Source: a virus
IMG/VR virus record: IMGVR_UViG_3300017756_003603
Location: 1 to 26,068 of that record
DNA: 26,068 nucleotides
Reading direction: 5' to 3' (one strand)
Position 1 is the stretch's first letter. The number at the start of each line of letters is the position of its first letter. This document shows positions 1 through 6,858 of this stretch, in pieces. The translations under genes were made by a program, and so were the position numbers. A model generated the notes under the pieces. The model saw only the letters and a list, made by a program, of their open reading frames with translations. It was not told where the DNA came from and ran no database searches.

Positions 1-101
1 AAACCGGAAACTTCTGAGCAGAAACCGGAAACTTCTGAGCAGAAACCGGAAACTTCTGAGCAGAAACCGGAAACTTCTGAGCAGAAACCGGAAACTTCTG
101 A
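1..101 (+). repeat. 21-bp in-frame tandem repeat, about 4.8 copies, running off the left edge
   Basis: The unit AAACCGGAAACTTCTGAGCAG occurs four times without a mismatch (1-21, 22-42, 43-63, 64-84), and a fifth copy matches for its first 17 bases (85-101) before diverging. The period is a multiple of three, so copy-number change keeps the frame and only alters the number of KPETSEQ units. The array probably continues to the left of the window. Perfect identity between copies indicates recent expansion by slippage or recombination. Confidence 0.95.
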
Positions 102-336
102 AGAGGATCCGGAAAAATCCGGAGCATCAGATGAAGAGAATTCTTCTGAAGAAGAAAAGGTAAGCGATCATTATGAAGATGAACGTGGCCGAAAGTGGGC
201 TTTTAAAGAGAAAGCTCCTAAAACACTGAATATAGATGGGCACCCTATGAGCCAGAAAGAAATCCTTGAAACCGAGGAAATAATTTCTGAACTGGTATAT
301 GGGAACAGCTCCTTCTTAACCCAAATACACGAATAA
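1..336 (+). CDS. C-terminal part of a repeat-bearing phage protein, 5' end outside window
   Basis: This reading frame is open from the first base and stops with TAA at 334-336, so only the last 111 residues are visible. It opens with four perfect copies and one partial copy of the heptapeptide KPETSEQ, followed by a very acidic Glu/Ser-rich linker (about residues 34-60) and then a more globular C-terminus that contains the stretch NIDGHPMSQKEI and ends FLTQIHE. The next gene starts one base after the stop, so the two are translationally linked. I do not recognise the family. Its position just before a probable tail tube gene suggests a virion or head-tail protein whose repeat region is a flexible spacer, but that is inference only. 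Confidence 0.75.
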   Translation, partial: KPETSEQKPETSEQKPETSEQKPETSEQKPETSEEDPEKSGASDEENSSEEEKVSDHYEDERGRKWAFKEKAPKTLNIDGHPMSQKEILETEEIISELVYGNSSFLTQIHE

Positions 337-337
337 G

Positions 338-925
338 ATGGCTGAAAATTGCGAAGATCCAATTCCATTGGAAAATTTAGATTATTGCCCTAATGATGAA
401 ATTGCACCTGGTGTAAGTGAAGTAGGGGTTTATTTTGCTGCGCTTTCTGACTTTGCTTCTATTGCCAAAGTTCCAAAGAAGAGTGAAGCAGCAAGTTTAA
501 CAGCCCTTGGAACTATTGCTGAAGCACATACGTTCAAGGAAGGCCGAGGCTTTCACAAACTATACATAAAACCTGATACAGGTTTGGTAGATGGCGCCCA
601 AGCAGGTGAAAAAGGTGGTTTAAGTATTGCCAATAACTTTGGTGGTACATTGCCAAATACAGGCGCAAGAACTGGAGGTTGGATACGTAAGTATTTAAAT
701 GTTCCAGGAATTGTATTGGTTAGAGAGAGAACAGATCTTGTTAAGCAAATTGGTAGTGAGTTGTCTCCAGCTTATATGAGCGAAGTAACTCCAACCGGGG
801 GGCAAAAACCTGGTGATTCTGTAGGCGTGACAATTAAGATCACTGATAGTTCTGGTTCTATTGCTCCAGTATATGCAGGGACCATTCAGGAATTCCCTGC
901 ACCGGTACCAGAACCTGCACCATAA
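338..925 (+). CDS. Probable major tail tube protein
   Basis: This 195-residue protein has the layout I associate with major tail tube proteins of Bacteroidota siphophages. The N-terminus (GVSEVGVYFAALSDFASI, about residues 24-42) is followed by a central segment in which a glycine-rich GRGFHKLYIKPDTGLVDG run leads into a GEKGG turn, and by a C-terminal beta-rich part ending in a proline-rich tail. Tube proteins assemble as hexameric rings around the tape measure. The assignment rests on pattern memory, not on a catalytic motif, so it could also be another major virion protein. The ATG lies two bases after the upstream stop, and the stop overlaps the next ATG by one base, so 1-1233 behaves as one operon. 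No Shine-Dalgarno sequence is visible. Confidence 0.55.
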   Translation: MAENCEDPIPLENLDYCPNDEIAPGVSEVGVYFAALSDFASIAKVPKKSEAASLTALGTIAEAHTFKEGRGFHKLYIKPDTGLVDGAQAGEKGGLSIANNFGGTLPNTGARTGGWIRKYLNVPGIVLVRERTDLVKQIGSELSPAYMSEVTPTGGQKPGDSVGVTIKITDSSGSIAPVYAGTIQEFPAPVPEPAP

Positions 926-1233
926 TGAGTGAAGCATTTAAAATAGCACCCGGCCGTTTCCATATTCCCAATATTGGGTTTGTTGACGCGCAAAAGAAAG
1001 TAAGTGATGACAAAGCTTTTGCCATTTATAAACTTTCGCGCCGGGTCTTTCCCTGGATTCAATTAGGACCGGAGGCAGAAAGCTATTTAAAAAATCAAAA
1101 CCTTAATTATAAAGAGGTGGCAAAAATGATATTGAACTCCAGATCTCCTGAAGAAGCTGAACGCTTAGCTTCTTTAAGCGATACCAAGACAGTGGAACGA
1201 GTGCTGGAGACAAAATTGAAAGGCTTTTCCTAA
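925..1233 (+). CDS. Small phage protein downstream of the tail tube gene
   Basis: This 102-residue protein starts at the ATG that overlaps the previous stop codon (TAATG), which indicates coupled translation. It contains a hydrophobic N-terminal half with the segment RRVFPWIQLGPEA and a helical, charged C-terminal half rich in Glu and Arg. I do not recognise a domain. In siphophages the gene after the tube protein often encodes a tail assembly chaperone, which fits the size and helical nature, but here the tape measure gene is about 16 kb away, so that reading is weak. The gene is followed by a strong terminator, which makes it the last gene of its operon. Confidence 0.65.
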   Translation: MSEAFKIAPGRFHIPNIGFVDAQKKVSDDKAFAIYKLSRRVFPWIQLGPEAESYLKNQNLNYKEVAKMILNSRSPEEAERLASLSDTKTVERVLETKLKGFS

Positions 1234-1263
1234 GTATTCTTAATTTAATTTTAGTTAGTTAGC

Positions 1264-1297
1264 AAAAACCGCCTGTGCAATTCCAGGCGGTTTTTTT
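1264..1297 (+). terminator. Strong intrinsic terminator after the tail tube operon
   Basis: The arms AAAAACCGCCTG (1264-1275) and CAGGCGGTTTTT (1284-1295) are perfectly complementary over 12 bp around an 8-base loop, and the right arm runs into seven T residues (1291-1297). The promoter-like motif of the next operon begins two bases later at 1299. Confidence 0.92.
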
Positions 1298-1298
1298 A

Positions 1299-1338
1299 TG
1301 TCCTTTATTTTGACTTGTGCCATTCGGACTTTTGAAAT
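1299..1338 (+). promoter_or_regulatory. TGTCC-type phage promoter, predicted leaderless start at 1339
   Basis: TGTCCTTTATTTT begins at 1299 and the box GGACTTTTGA covers 1326-1335, with its G exactly 35 bases after the first T of TGTCC. The ATG of the next gene lies at +40 from the same point. The downstream box resembles the end of the Bacteroidota -7 element TAnnTTTG, while the TGTCC/T-tract occupies the place of the -33 element. Five other sites in this window share the layout. Confidence 0.65.
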
Positions 1339-2091
1339 ATGGAAATTAAAGAATGGCTCCAGGATAAGCACAAAGATTATGAGACCGGTGTAAAATTATA
1401 TGCCGAATCTTCTGCAGTAAAAACCAGAACCCTGGCAACATTGCAACGTGGAAAAAATCCTCGAAACCTCGCAGTGCTCATTAAGGAGCTTCGGCAATTA
1501 AGCAAGTCCAGGAAACCTGCAGCACCAGTTGCGAAAAAACCTGAACCTATTAAGAAAGCTCCCGCAGTAAAAACGGCAGCGCATCCGGATAAAGAAACTT
1601 TAATCCAAAAAAGCAGTCAGAGCTATTTTCAAAAAGTAAAGTACGGAGATCTTCCGGCGGAGCTTCGCCCCAGGTTTAAAAGAATTCGAGAAGTCTGGTT
1701 TGAGATGTGCGATTTAAAGTTCGAATTAAACGCGGTTCCTCCAGAGAAAGAAATTAAAGCCCTGGAGTTAATTCTTAAAATTGAGTTGCTGGATCAAGAA
1801 AAAGAAATGATCTGGAAAGAGATTGATCACTGGAAAATTCATAAAAGCTTACTCCCTACCAAAACAGAAGAAGACTTCAGTTCCCTTACCGGGCAGCAGC
1901 TCTATTTGAAAAAAGTTAACCTGGTTAACTATATCAATAAAAAAAATAAGCGAATAGATTCCTGGGAAAATAACCTGGATAAAGAAACCCGGAAAGAGGA
2001 GCGCTTAAAGATCAATCAGCAAATAAACCGCACAAAAAAAGCCGTTCACCGGCATCAGCTTGATTTAAAAAAGATTGAAGAGCTGTTATAG
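1339..2091 (+). CDS. Charged, coiled-coil phage protein of unknown function
   Basis: This is a 250-residue, very basic protein. The first 60 residues look like a small helical domain (EIKEWLQDKHKDYETG, then KTRTLATLQRGKNPRNLAVLIKEL). A Lys/Pro/Ala linker follows (about 60-85), then a long charged helical region (about 95-250) with predicted coiled coils rich in Lys, Glu and Leu. A DNA- or RNA-binding or scaffold role is possible from composition alone, but nothing diagnostic is present. It is the first gene after the 1299 promoter, and its ATG is the predicted first transcribed base. The next gene is separated from it by a 117-base region that holds a large inverted repeat, so the two may be regulated separately. 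Confidence 0.7.
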   Translation: MEIKEWLQDKHKDYETGVKLYAESSAVKTRTLATLQRGKNPRNLAVLIKELRQLSKSRKPAAPVAKKPEPIKKAPAVKTAAHPDKETLIQKSSQSYFQKVKYGDLPAELRPRFKRIREVWFEMCDLKFELNAVPPEKEIKALELILKIELLDQEKEMIWKEIDHWKIHKSLLPTKTEEDFSSLTGQQLYLKKVNLVNYINKKNKRIDSWENNLDKETRKEERLKINQQINRTKKAVHRHQLDLKKIEELL

Positions 2092-2111
2092 AGTCCCCCA
2101 GCTGCAAAAGT

Positions 2112-2208
2112 ATCTCACCACATTTTACAATTAACCCAACTGGGAACTGGAGGACCATAAGGCCTTCAACTATCAGTTGGGCATAAATAATCAAAAATGT
2201 GATGAGAT
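2112..2208. promoter_or_regulatory. Long imperfect inverted repeat in front of the ParB-methyltransferase gene
   Basis: The outer arms are 2112-2126 (ATCTCACCACATTTT) and 2194-2208 (AAAATGTGATGAGAT), complementary at 14 of 15 positions. The inner arms are 2135-2142 (CCCAACTG) and 2174-2181 (CAGTTGGG), complementary at all 8. The right outer arm ends one base before the start codon at 2209. It could be an operator, a binding site for the ParB-like protein, or an RNA hairpin that occludes the start codon. Confidence 0.7.
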
Positions 2209-3504
2209 ATGACAAAGTTAAGTAATTCAGAATTACTCGCGCCATTAGAATGGCACAATGAAAAAAGAAAAGTAAAAGACCTGGTACCCTTTGAGTACAA
2301 CCCCAGGATCCTTACCGAAGAAAAAAAGCAAAGACTTGTAAAAAGCCTGGAGAAATTTAACCTGGCCGAAGTTCCAGCCATTAACACCGACAATAAAATT
2401 ATTGCCGGCCATCAACGTGTAAAGGTTTTAATTCAGTTAGATCGAGGAAATGAAACTATTGATGTAAGAGTTCCTAATCGGGAACTCACCGAGGAGGAAT
2501 TCAAAGAATACAACATCACTTCTAACGTTCCTGCAGGTTTTTGGGATGCCGATGCATTGGAAGAACATTTTGATGATATAGATCTCGAGGCGCTCGGTTT
2601 ATACATCGGTGAAATTGATGTTCCAGATGATCTTGTTCCGGAGGAATTTCAAGATGAAGAAGAAAAAGATTTCGAGCCAGATCCTCCCGCGGATCCAGTT
2701 ACAGTAGAAGGAGATATTTATGAACTCAAAAGCTTAAAGAAAGAGCTTACACACAGAATTATTTGCGGAGATAGCAGAGCGCCGGAAGTTTATAAAAAGC
2801 TGCTTAGCGGCGAGCAAATTGATCTTACAGTAACAGATCCTCCTTATAATGTAGATTACCAGGGCGGGAATAAACAGAAGCGCGATAAAATTGCCAACGA
2901 TAAGATGGAAACGAAGTCTTTTTACGATTTCCTGTTGCAGTTTTATCAGCAAACTTTTGAGAATTCAAAAGAAGGAGCGCCCATTTATGTGTTCCACGCC
3001 GATACTGAAGGTGTGAATTTTAGGAGCGCACTGGTTGATGCCGGGTTCAAATTCTCTCAATGCCTTATTTGGAAAAAGAATTCTATTGTAATGAGCCGGC
3101 AGGATTACCACTGGTTACACGAACCATGTCTTTACGGTTGGAAAACCGGTGCTGCGCATCCCTGGCATAGCGATAGAAAGCAGCGCACTGTAATGGAGTT
3201 TGACCGGCCTTCAAAAAGTGCAGAGCATCCTACAATGAAACCTTTAAAACTTATTAGTTATTTAATTGGTAACAGCTCCAGGCAACGGCAAATAGTTTTT
3301 GATGCTTTCCTGGGATCGGGCAGTACTTTGATTAGTTGTGAGAAATTGTGGCGTGCCTGCAGAGGAATTGAACTGGATCCAAAATACTCTGATGTAGAAG
3401 TGAAACGCTGGGTTATTTATATGCAGGATAATGATCTGGACTTTGAAGTTTGGAAGAATGGTGAGAAGCTTGAAACCAGTGATTTAGAGGCTTATTTATC
3501 TTAG
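2209..3504 (+). CDS. ParB-like nuclease domain fused to DNA methyltransferase (DPPY type)
   Basis: This 431-residue protein has two recognisable parts. Residues about 18-100 form a ParB/Srx-type domain, with NPR at 31-33 and the signature GHQR at 67-70. Residues about 165-405 form an S-adenosylmethionine-dependent amino-methyltransferase: catalytic motif IV is DPPY (210-213), the AdoMet-binding motif is FLGSGST (367-373), and HPTMKP (340-345) is typical of the beta arrangement, in which DPPY precedes the FxGxG motif. The enzyme should methylate N6-adenine or N4-cytosine in phage or host DNA; no partner restriction gene is seen. ParB-methyltransferase fusions are frequent next to terminase genes in phages and probably serve self-protection or packaging control. 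The start lies directly after the inverted repeat at 2112-2208. Confidence 0.9.
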   Translation: MTKLSNSELLAPLEWHNEKRKVKDLVPFEYNPRILTEEKKQRLVKSLEKFNLAEVPAINTDNKIIAGHQRVKVLIQLDRGNETIDVRVPNRELTEEEFKEYNITSNVPAGFWDADALEEHFDDIDLEALGLYIGEIDVPDDLVPEEFQDEEEKDFEPDPPADPVTVEGDIYELKSLKKELTHRIICGDSRAPEVYKKLLSGEQIDLTVTDPPYNVDYQGGNKQKRDKIANDKMETKSFYDFLLQFYQQTFENSKEGAPIYVFHADTEGVNFRSALVDAGFKFSQCLIWKKNSIVMSRQDYHWLHEPCLYGWKTGAAHPWHSDRKQRTVMEFDRPSKSAEHPTMKPLKLISYLIGNSSRQRQIVFDAFLGSGSTLISCEKLWRACRGIELDPKYSDVEVKRWVIYMQDNDLDFEVWKNGEKLETSDLEAYLS

Positions 3505-3579
3505 TTCTTTAGCTTTAATTTAGCTTAATTAACTGGTAATCAAGGAAGGTGTGTGTTACTTTAGATCAAACGAAAAACA

Positions 3580-3723
3580 ATGAATATGTCTTTTATTGAA
3601 ATTTTAGAAAGCGAACACTACCACCTTATTGAAGCTTTAGAGCACGGAAGTTCGGATCCTGAAATTATGGAAAATTTAAAAACAGAACTTTTTGAAAAGA
3701 CCGGATTTAAATACACTGATTAA
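3580..3723 (+). CDS. Small acidic protein, 47 residues
   Basis: A short open frame starts with ATG at 3580 and stops with TAA at 3721-3723. The product begins MNMSFIEILE, is acidic, and is predicted to be two or three helices (EHYHLIEALEHG, then PEIMENLKTELFEK). A second in-frame ATG lies two codons downstream. The AT-rich leader contains TACTTTAG (3558-3565), one base off the -7 consensus TAnnTTTG, 14 bases before the start. The gene follows the methyltransferase by 75 bases and precedes another small gene by 30 bases. I do not recognise the family; coding is supported by its compact fit between neighbours and normal codon use. Confidence 0.55.
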   Translation: MNMSFIEILESEHYHLIEALEHGSSDPEIMENLKTELFEKTGFKYTD

Positions 3724-3753
3724 ATAATAACTAACGCTTAAATTTTTTACAAA

Positions 3754-4068
3754 ATGAAACTTTTTTATGTACCCAAAACCCTTACAAATGACCCTTATAA
3801 TAAGAGAGGCAAGGTTGGATTTTTAGTTGAAACAAAAGATGAAGATCTTCAAATAGAATTTTTAGACGGAACACGAGGCTGGTATCAATCCGACGCCATT
3901 GAGGAAATGGATGAAGATTTTACAATAGATAGAATTTTTAATACCAGCGCAACTATCCTTCTAAAACTAATTGCCTTGAAAAAATATGATGCCAGGGATT
4001 TAGCAATACAGGAATTAAGTCGAAGAGGATATAATGAAGAAGGAAAATTTATCGGATTTAAAAGATAA
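3754..4068 (+). CDS. Small phage protein, possible SH3-like beta domain
   Basis: This 104-residue protein begins MKLFYVPKTLT. Residues about 18-50 (KVGFLVETKDEDLQIEFLDG, then WYQSDAIEEM) alternate short beta strands and turns in a way that resembles a small SH3-like barrel, and the C-terminal half is helical and basic (IALKKYDARDLAIQELSRRGY). I cannot name a family. It is the last + gene before the convergent terminase block, and the two are separated by a bidirectional terminator at 4089-4119. Confidence 0.65.
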   Translation: MKLFYVPKTLTNDPYNKRGKVGFLVETKDEDLQIEFLDGTRGWYQSDAIEEMDEDFTIDRIFNTSATILLKLIALKKYDARDLAIQELSRRGYNEEGKFIGFKR

Positions 4069-4088
4069 TCCTCAGAAATTTTTGAATT

Positions 4089-4119
4089 AAAAACAGCCGC
4101 TTAAAGTGCGGCTGTTTTT
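4089..4119. terminator. Bidirectional terminator between convergent genes
   Basis: AAAAACAGCCGC (4089-4100) pairs perfectly with GCGGCTGTTTTT (4108-4119) around a 7-base loop. Both strands show a GC-rich stem followed by a T run, so it can end transcripts from both the + gene at 3754 and the - gene at 4101. The stop codon of the - gene lies in the loop (4101-4103). Confidence 0.9.
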
Positions 4120-4418
4120 CTTTTTAGAAAGTAAGCATAATCTGTATAGGCCGGCCTGAGTTCTTTTCCCGTTTCTTCATCGATTACCGGAGGCACTTCA
4201 TAGGAGAACATTTTAAAACCAAGATCGAGAAGTACATTATAAACATCGTCCTCGTAAATATACTGCGAAGGTAGCACCTTCATAACCTTTCCGGTTATGC
4301 TGGAAATGCTGTGCTTTTCAGTTTCTTCATCTGCGTCCAGTGGGCTCTCTACGACTTCAAAATAAGTTTCCAAAAAATATTTTATTTCCTGGTCCCAGTC
4401 TGTTTTTGGTACTGACAT
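4101..4418 (-). CDS. Small phage protein on the terminase strand
   Basis: This 105-residue acidic protein begins MSVPKTDWDQEIKYFLETYF. Its middle (residues about 42-75) reads as helix-turn-helix-strand, ending in a C-terminal strand with YFLKRK, so a winged-helix-like fold is conceivable but unproven. It lies 199 bases downstream of the large terminase gene on the same strand. Its ATG is preceded directly by ATCTCACCACAATT (4432 down to 4419), nearly the same sequence as the left arm of the inverted repeat before the methyltransferase gene, which suggests common control. The family is unknown to me. Confidence 0.65.
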   Translation of the reverse strand: MSVPKTDWDQEIKYFLETYFEVVESPLDADEETEKHSISSITGKVMKVLPSQYIYEDDVYNVLLDLGFKMFSYEVPPVIDEETGKELRPAYTDYAYFLKRKTAAL

Positions 4419-4617
4419 AATTGTGGTGAGATTTTATATTTATCATTTAATTTGCATCATTCTCATTTTTCAAAACTTAACTGAAAGTAAACCAGTTTTT
4501 TAAGCCTTCAAAAAGGTTTTTATTTTATCATTTTTTCGCCCATTGAACACGCCGTGACCTATACTGATATGACTTGTGCCATTTAAATTTAGTACGGAAA
4601 TATGAATCGACCCCCTG
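4419..4617. other. Intergenic region after the large terminase gene
   Basis: This 199-base stretch is AT-rich and carries no clear gene. It holds a copy of the ATCTCACCACA motif next to the start at 4418, several T runs, a weak hairpin AACTG/CAGTT near 4480-4500, and on the + strand near 4570-4604 a promoter-like segment (TGACTTGTGCCATT followed by GAAATATG) that would start only a 9-codon frame ending at 4631. No strong terminator for the terminase operon is visible. Confidence 0.5.
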
Positions 4618-6165
4618 TTAAAACGTGGTGATCGGCATATCGTCCTTGCCCACGTTATTTCCAATCAATTTATCCCAGAACTTCTCAAAGATAGGGTAGT
4701 CAAAAGTATCAGATAAGTGAGTGGCGTGCTCCTGCTCTACTCCCTTCCGTTGCTCAGGTCGTTTATCCTTCTCTAATCCTCGGCCACGATCGTATGCCTC
4801 TGCGTGCTCAAGTGAGACAATCAGGTTAGGGCAATTGGTTTGGTTAATTCTAATCTTCGGTAAGTTCTTTCGGCCATCATCCTTCAGCATCACATTCAAC
4901 AGCCTGAACTTATCGATATAACTCGGGTTCAATCCGGTGGTCATATTATGCACTGTCCAGCCGTGATCTTCCATAATTTTTTTAGCCTGGTCCGCAAAGG
5001 TCATCTTTGAGTTAGCTGTCCGGTTGTTACCCGTCCTATCATAATAGAAGTATACCGTTTTATTTTTATGGTTGGAATAGTAAGGCAGGAATTCCTCTAT
5101 AAATAAGTGGTCAAGGATCTTCGGTGATTTCACATAAAACTCCTTGAGTACATACCAGGTATCATTCTGTTGTTGGTGTACAGTCATCGCATTGATATTG
5201 GCTCCCCAATCGACAGAAACAATTAATGGGTCACTCTTAATAACATCAGCATCCTGCTTACTATTAAAATATTTATCCTGGCTCGAGATAGGATTTCCAT
5301 CAAGATCACTAAGCGGGATCCCCTCCAGGTAATCATTATCTTTATTGGTGTAATAATGGTCCTCAGTTAGCTGTGGGTAGAAACCGTCTGCAATCTCCCT
5401 TGGCCTAATATTCAGCATCTCGGCATTATATACCAGGTCGCTCGAATACGAGTCCTTCATATATTCAAAGTAATCCGATCGCACATTATCAAGGTTCCAA
5501 TGTGCCGTTGCCGAATGAAAGAAATAATCATCTGGCTTCTTCCTGGCCAGCTCTTCTCCTTCTATAAACCATTTCCCTTTCTTTGTTAATGGCGTGGAGC
5601 TTACGTAAGTTTCTGAGAGAGCCCATTTGTTATTCCCGTAAATACTCTCTTTTGATGATCGGTTGGTGTTCTTTACGTTAATGGAAAGTTTCTGGTTATC
5701 TAAGAGCGCCGCTTCATCGGCAAGAATTCCCGAGGAGTTAATACCTCGCCCACCATTAGAACTATTAGGATTGTCGAGTCCTACCAATTGAAAGACTGTG
5801 CCGTTTGAAAAGTGAATGATGTTCTTCCAATGGTTGGGCTTTTCATAGGGCATTTTAAAACCCATTCTTTTTCCGGCACTGGATCCAACCACATAATCGA
5901 TATCTTCATAGATCCCGAAGAACTCAAGTGCTGCTTTAGTAGATTTCAGCGTATTAGAGAGTACCTGGGCATAGGTATTTCCTACCAGGATAAATGTGGC
6001 CCTAGGCAGGTTTTTAACCATCATCAACATAAAATATGCGAGAATGGTACTCTTTCCGGTTCCCCTGCCCCACTCCAGGAACTTAATTTTCTGCTTGGCC
6101 AGAATAGCCACAATCTGGGCAAAGTTTAACGTGATCTTTCCTCTTACTCCTCTACGCTTCGCCAT
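4618..6165 (-). CDS. terL: Terminase large subunit (packaging ATPase/nuclease)
   Basis: This 515-residue protein is the motor that pumps phage DNA into the prohead and cuts it. The N-terminal ATPase has a Walker A motif GRGTGKST (33-40), a Walker B motif ILADEA (147-152, D150/E151) and a coupling motif in SETYVSSTP (184-192). The C-terminal RNase H-like nuclease shows the expected metal ligands: D319 in SVDWG (317-321), D376 in YYDRTGN, and D486/D489 in HLSDTFDY. Its length is normal for the family. The start overlaps the end of the small subunit gene by 14 bases. Both lie on the - strand, opposite to the portal and tail genes, which is unusual because terL normally precedes the portal gene in the same orientation. 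Confidence 0.95.
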   Translation of the reverse strand: MAKRRGVRGKITLNFAQIVAILAKQKIKFLEWGRGTGKSTILAYFMLMMVKNLPRATFILVGNTYAQVLSNTLKSTKAALEFFGIYEDIDYVVGSSAGKRMGFKMPYEKPNHWKNIIHFSNGTVFQLVGLDNPNSSNGGRGINSSGILADEAALLDNQKLSINVKNTNRSSKESIYGNNKWALSETYVSSTPLTKKGKWFIEGEELARKKPDDYFFHSATAHWNLDNVRSDYFEYMKDSYSSDLVYNAEMLNIRPREIADGFYPQLTEDHYYTNKDNDYLEGIPLSDLDGNPISSQDKYFNSKQDADVIKSDPLIVSVDWGANINAMTVHQQQNDTWYVLKEFYVKSPKILDHLFIEEFLPYYSNHKNKTVYFYYDRTGNNRTANSKMTFADQAKKIMEDHGWTVHNMTTGLNPSYIDKFRLLNVMLKDDGRKNLPKIRINQTNCPNLIVSLEHAEAYDRGRGLEKDKRPEQRKGVEQEHATHLSDTFDYPIFEKFWDKLIGNNVGKDDMPITTF

Positions 6166-6754
6166 CTTCCTTGGTATTTTTAATTTCCTCGAAATCGATG
6201 TCTACGGCATCACTCACATTCATATTAACAGCGCCACCGGTACCAAGAATTTTCTGAACCAGGCGTTCCTGTTTCTTGGAGATAATTATATCGTAATCTT
6301 GAGAAGCTATTTTCTCTAAATCAATTGGCGAGTCCTCTTGATCAAGCCCCAGCAGTTTATCTATTTCCTTATCAATTTTATAGGCTAGCTCTATATTCTT
6401 ATCCTTAAGAGCTAATTGATAAAGTTTGTGTTTACGCTCTATAGAAATGTATCTCCAGGCTTCCTTATCGAATCTTTTAAACGAACCAAACAACATCTCG
6501 CAGCGTTGTACATCCCGGTAAGCCGTTGCTTTGCTCACTCCAAAGAGATTCATTAACCGCTTTACCGCATCTTCAGGCGATCGGAATTCCAGCAATGCAG
6601 TAAATGCCGTTTCCCACCTTTTCTTTAAATCCTGGTCTGTTTTAGAGAGCTGCTTTTGCTTGACTTCTTCCGGTGTATCGGTGTCTAGATAATATGCCAG
6701 AACGTTCTCAAAATGAGTGTCACTGGAGCTTAGTTTCAATTCGTTATTTGCCAA
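6152..6754 (-). CDS. terS: Terminase small subunit, TTG start
   Basis: This 200-residue protein should recognise phage DNA for packaging. Residues about 63-85 form a helix-turn-helix (KRLMNLFGVSKATAYRDVQR), followed by a helical oligomerisation region (YISIERKHKLYQLALKDKN) and an acidic tail, the usual order in small terminases. Directly downstream is terL, overlapping by 14 bases. The start has to be TTG at 6754-6752: an in-frame TAA lies five codons upstream (plus-strand positions 6767-6769), no ATG occurs in the first 60 codons, and the predicted transcription start at about 6768 leaves a 14-base leader. Confidence 0.85.
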   Translation of the reverse strand: MANNELKLSSSDTHFENVLAYYLDTDTPEEVKQKQLSKTDQDLKKRWETAFTALLEFRSPEDAVKRLMNLFGVSKATAYRDVQRCEMLFGSFKRFDKEAWRYISIERKHKLYQLALKDKNIELAYKIDKEIDKLLGLDQEDSPIDLEKIASQDYDIIISKKQERLVQKILGTGGAVNMNVSDAVDIDFEEIKNTKEDGEA

Positions 6755-6767
6755 AATCTGCGTGTTT

Positions 6768-6808
6768 TAAGGTAAAATTCACGCATCGCCTGCCGCTAAA
6801 AAAGGACA
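6768..6808 (-). promoter_or_regulatory. TGTCC-type phage promoter for the terminase operon
   Basis: Read on the - strand, TGTCCTTTTTT starts at 6808 and is followed by GTGAATTTT, with AATTTT at offsets 29-34. Those are exactly the offsets of the same hexamer in the oppositely oriented promoter at 6819. The predicted start falls near 6768, 14 bases before the TTG of terS. Confidence 0.6.
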
Positions 6809-6829
6809 GCACAGGGCCTGTCCTTTTTT
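6798..6829. repeat. Perfect 12-bp inverted repeat made by two divergent promoter motifs
   Basis: AAAAAAGGACAG (6798-6809) and CTGTCCTTTTTT (6818-6829) are perfect reverse complements separated by 8 bases. Although the shape resembles a terminator, it sits between two divergent genes. Each arm is the upstream element of one promoter, so it is better read as a back-to-back promoter pair. Confidence 0.85.
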
Positions 6830-6858
6830 CCCGACCGCTGCTTTGTCAATTTTGGACT
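6819..6858 (+). promoter_or_regulatory. TGTCC-type phage promoter for the portal operon, predicted leaderless
   Basis: TGTCCTTTTTT starts at 6819, TTTTG occupies 6850-6854 with its G at offset 35, and the ATG of the next gene is at offset 40 (6859). This matches the spacing at 1299 to the base. Confidence 0.65.

Noticed and set aside
1-101. CRISPR array
   Set aside because: The units are contiguous with no spacers, 21 bp long and in coding frame.
6798-6829. Intrinsic terminator
   Set aside because: The hairpin-like palindrome lies upstream of two divergent genes, and each arm matches the promoter motif found elsewhere.
6673-6858. Longer N-terminal extension of the gene ending at 7212
   Set aside because: It would begin inside terS on the opposite strand and cross both divergent promoters; the ATG at 6859 fits the 40-base promoter spacing.
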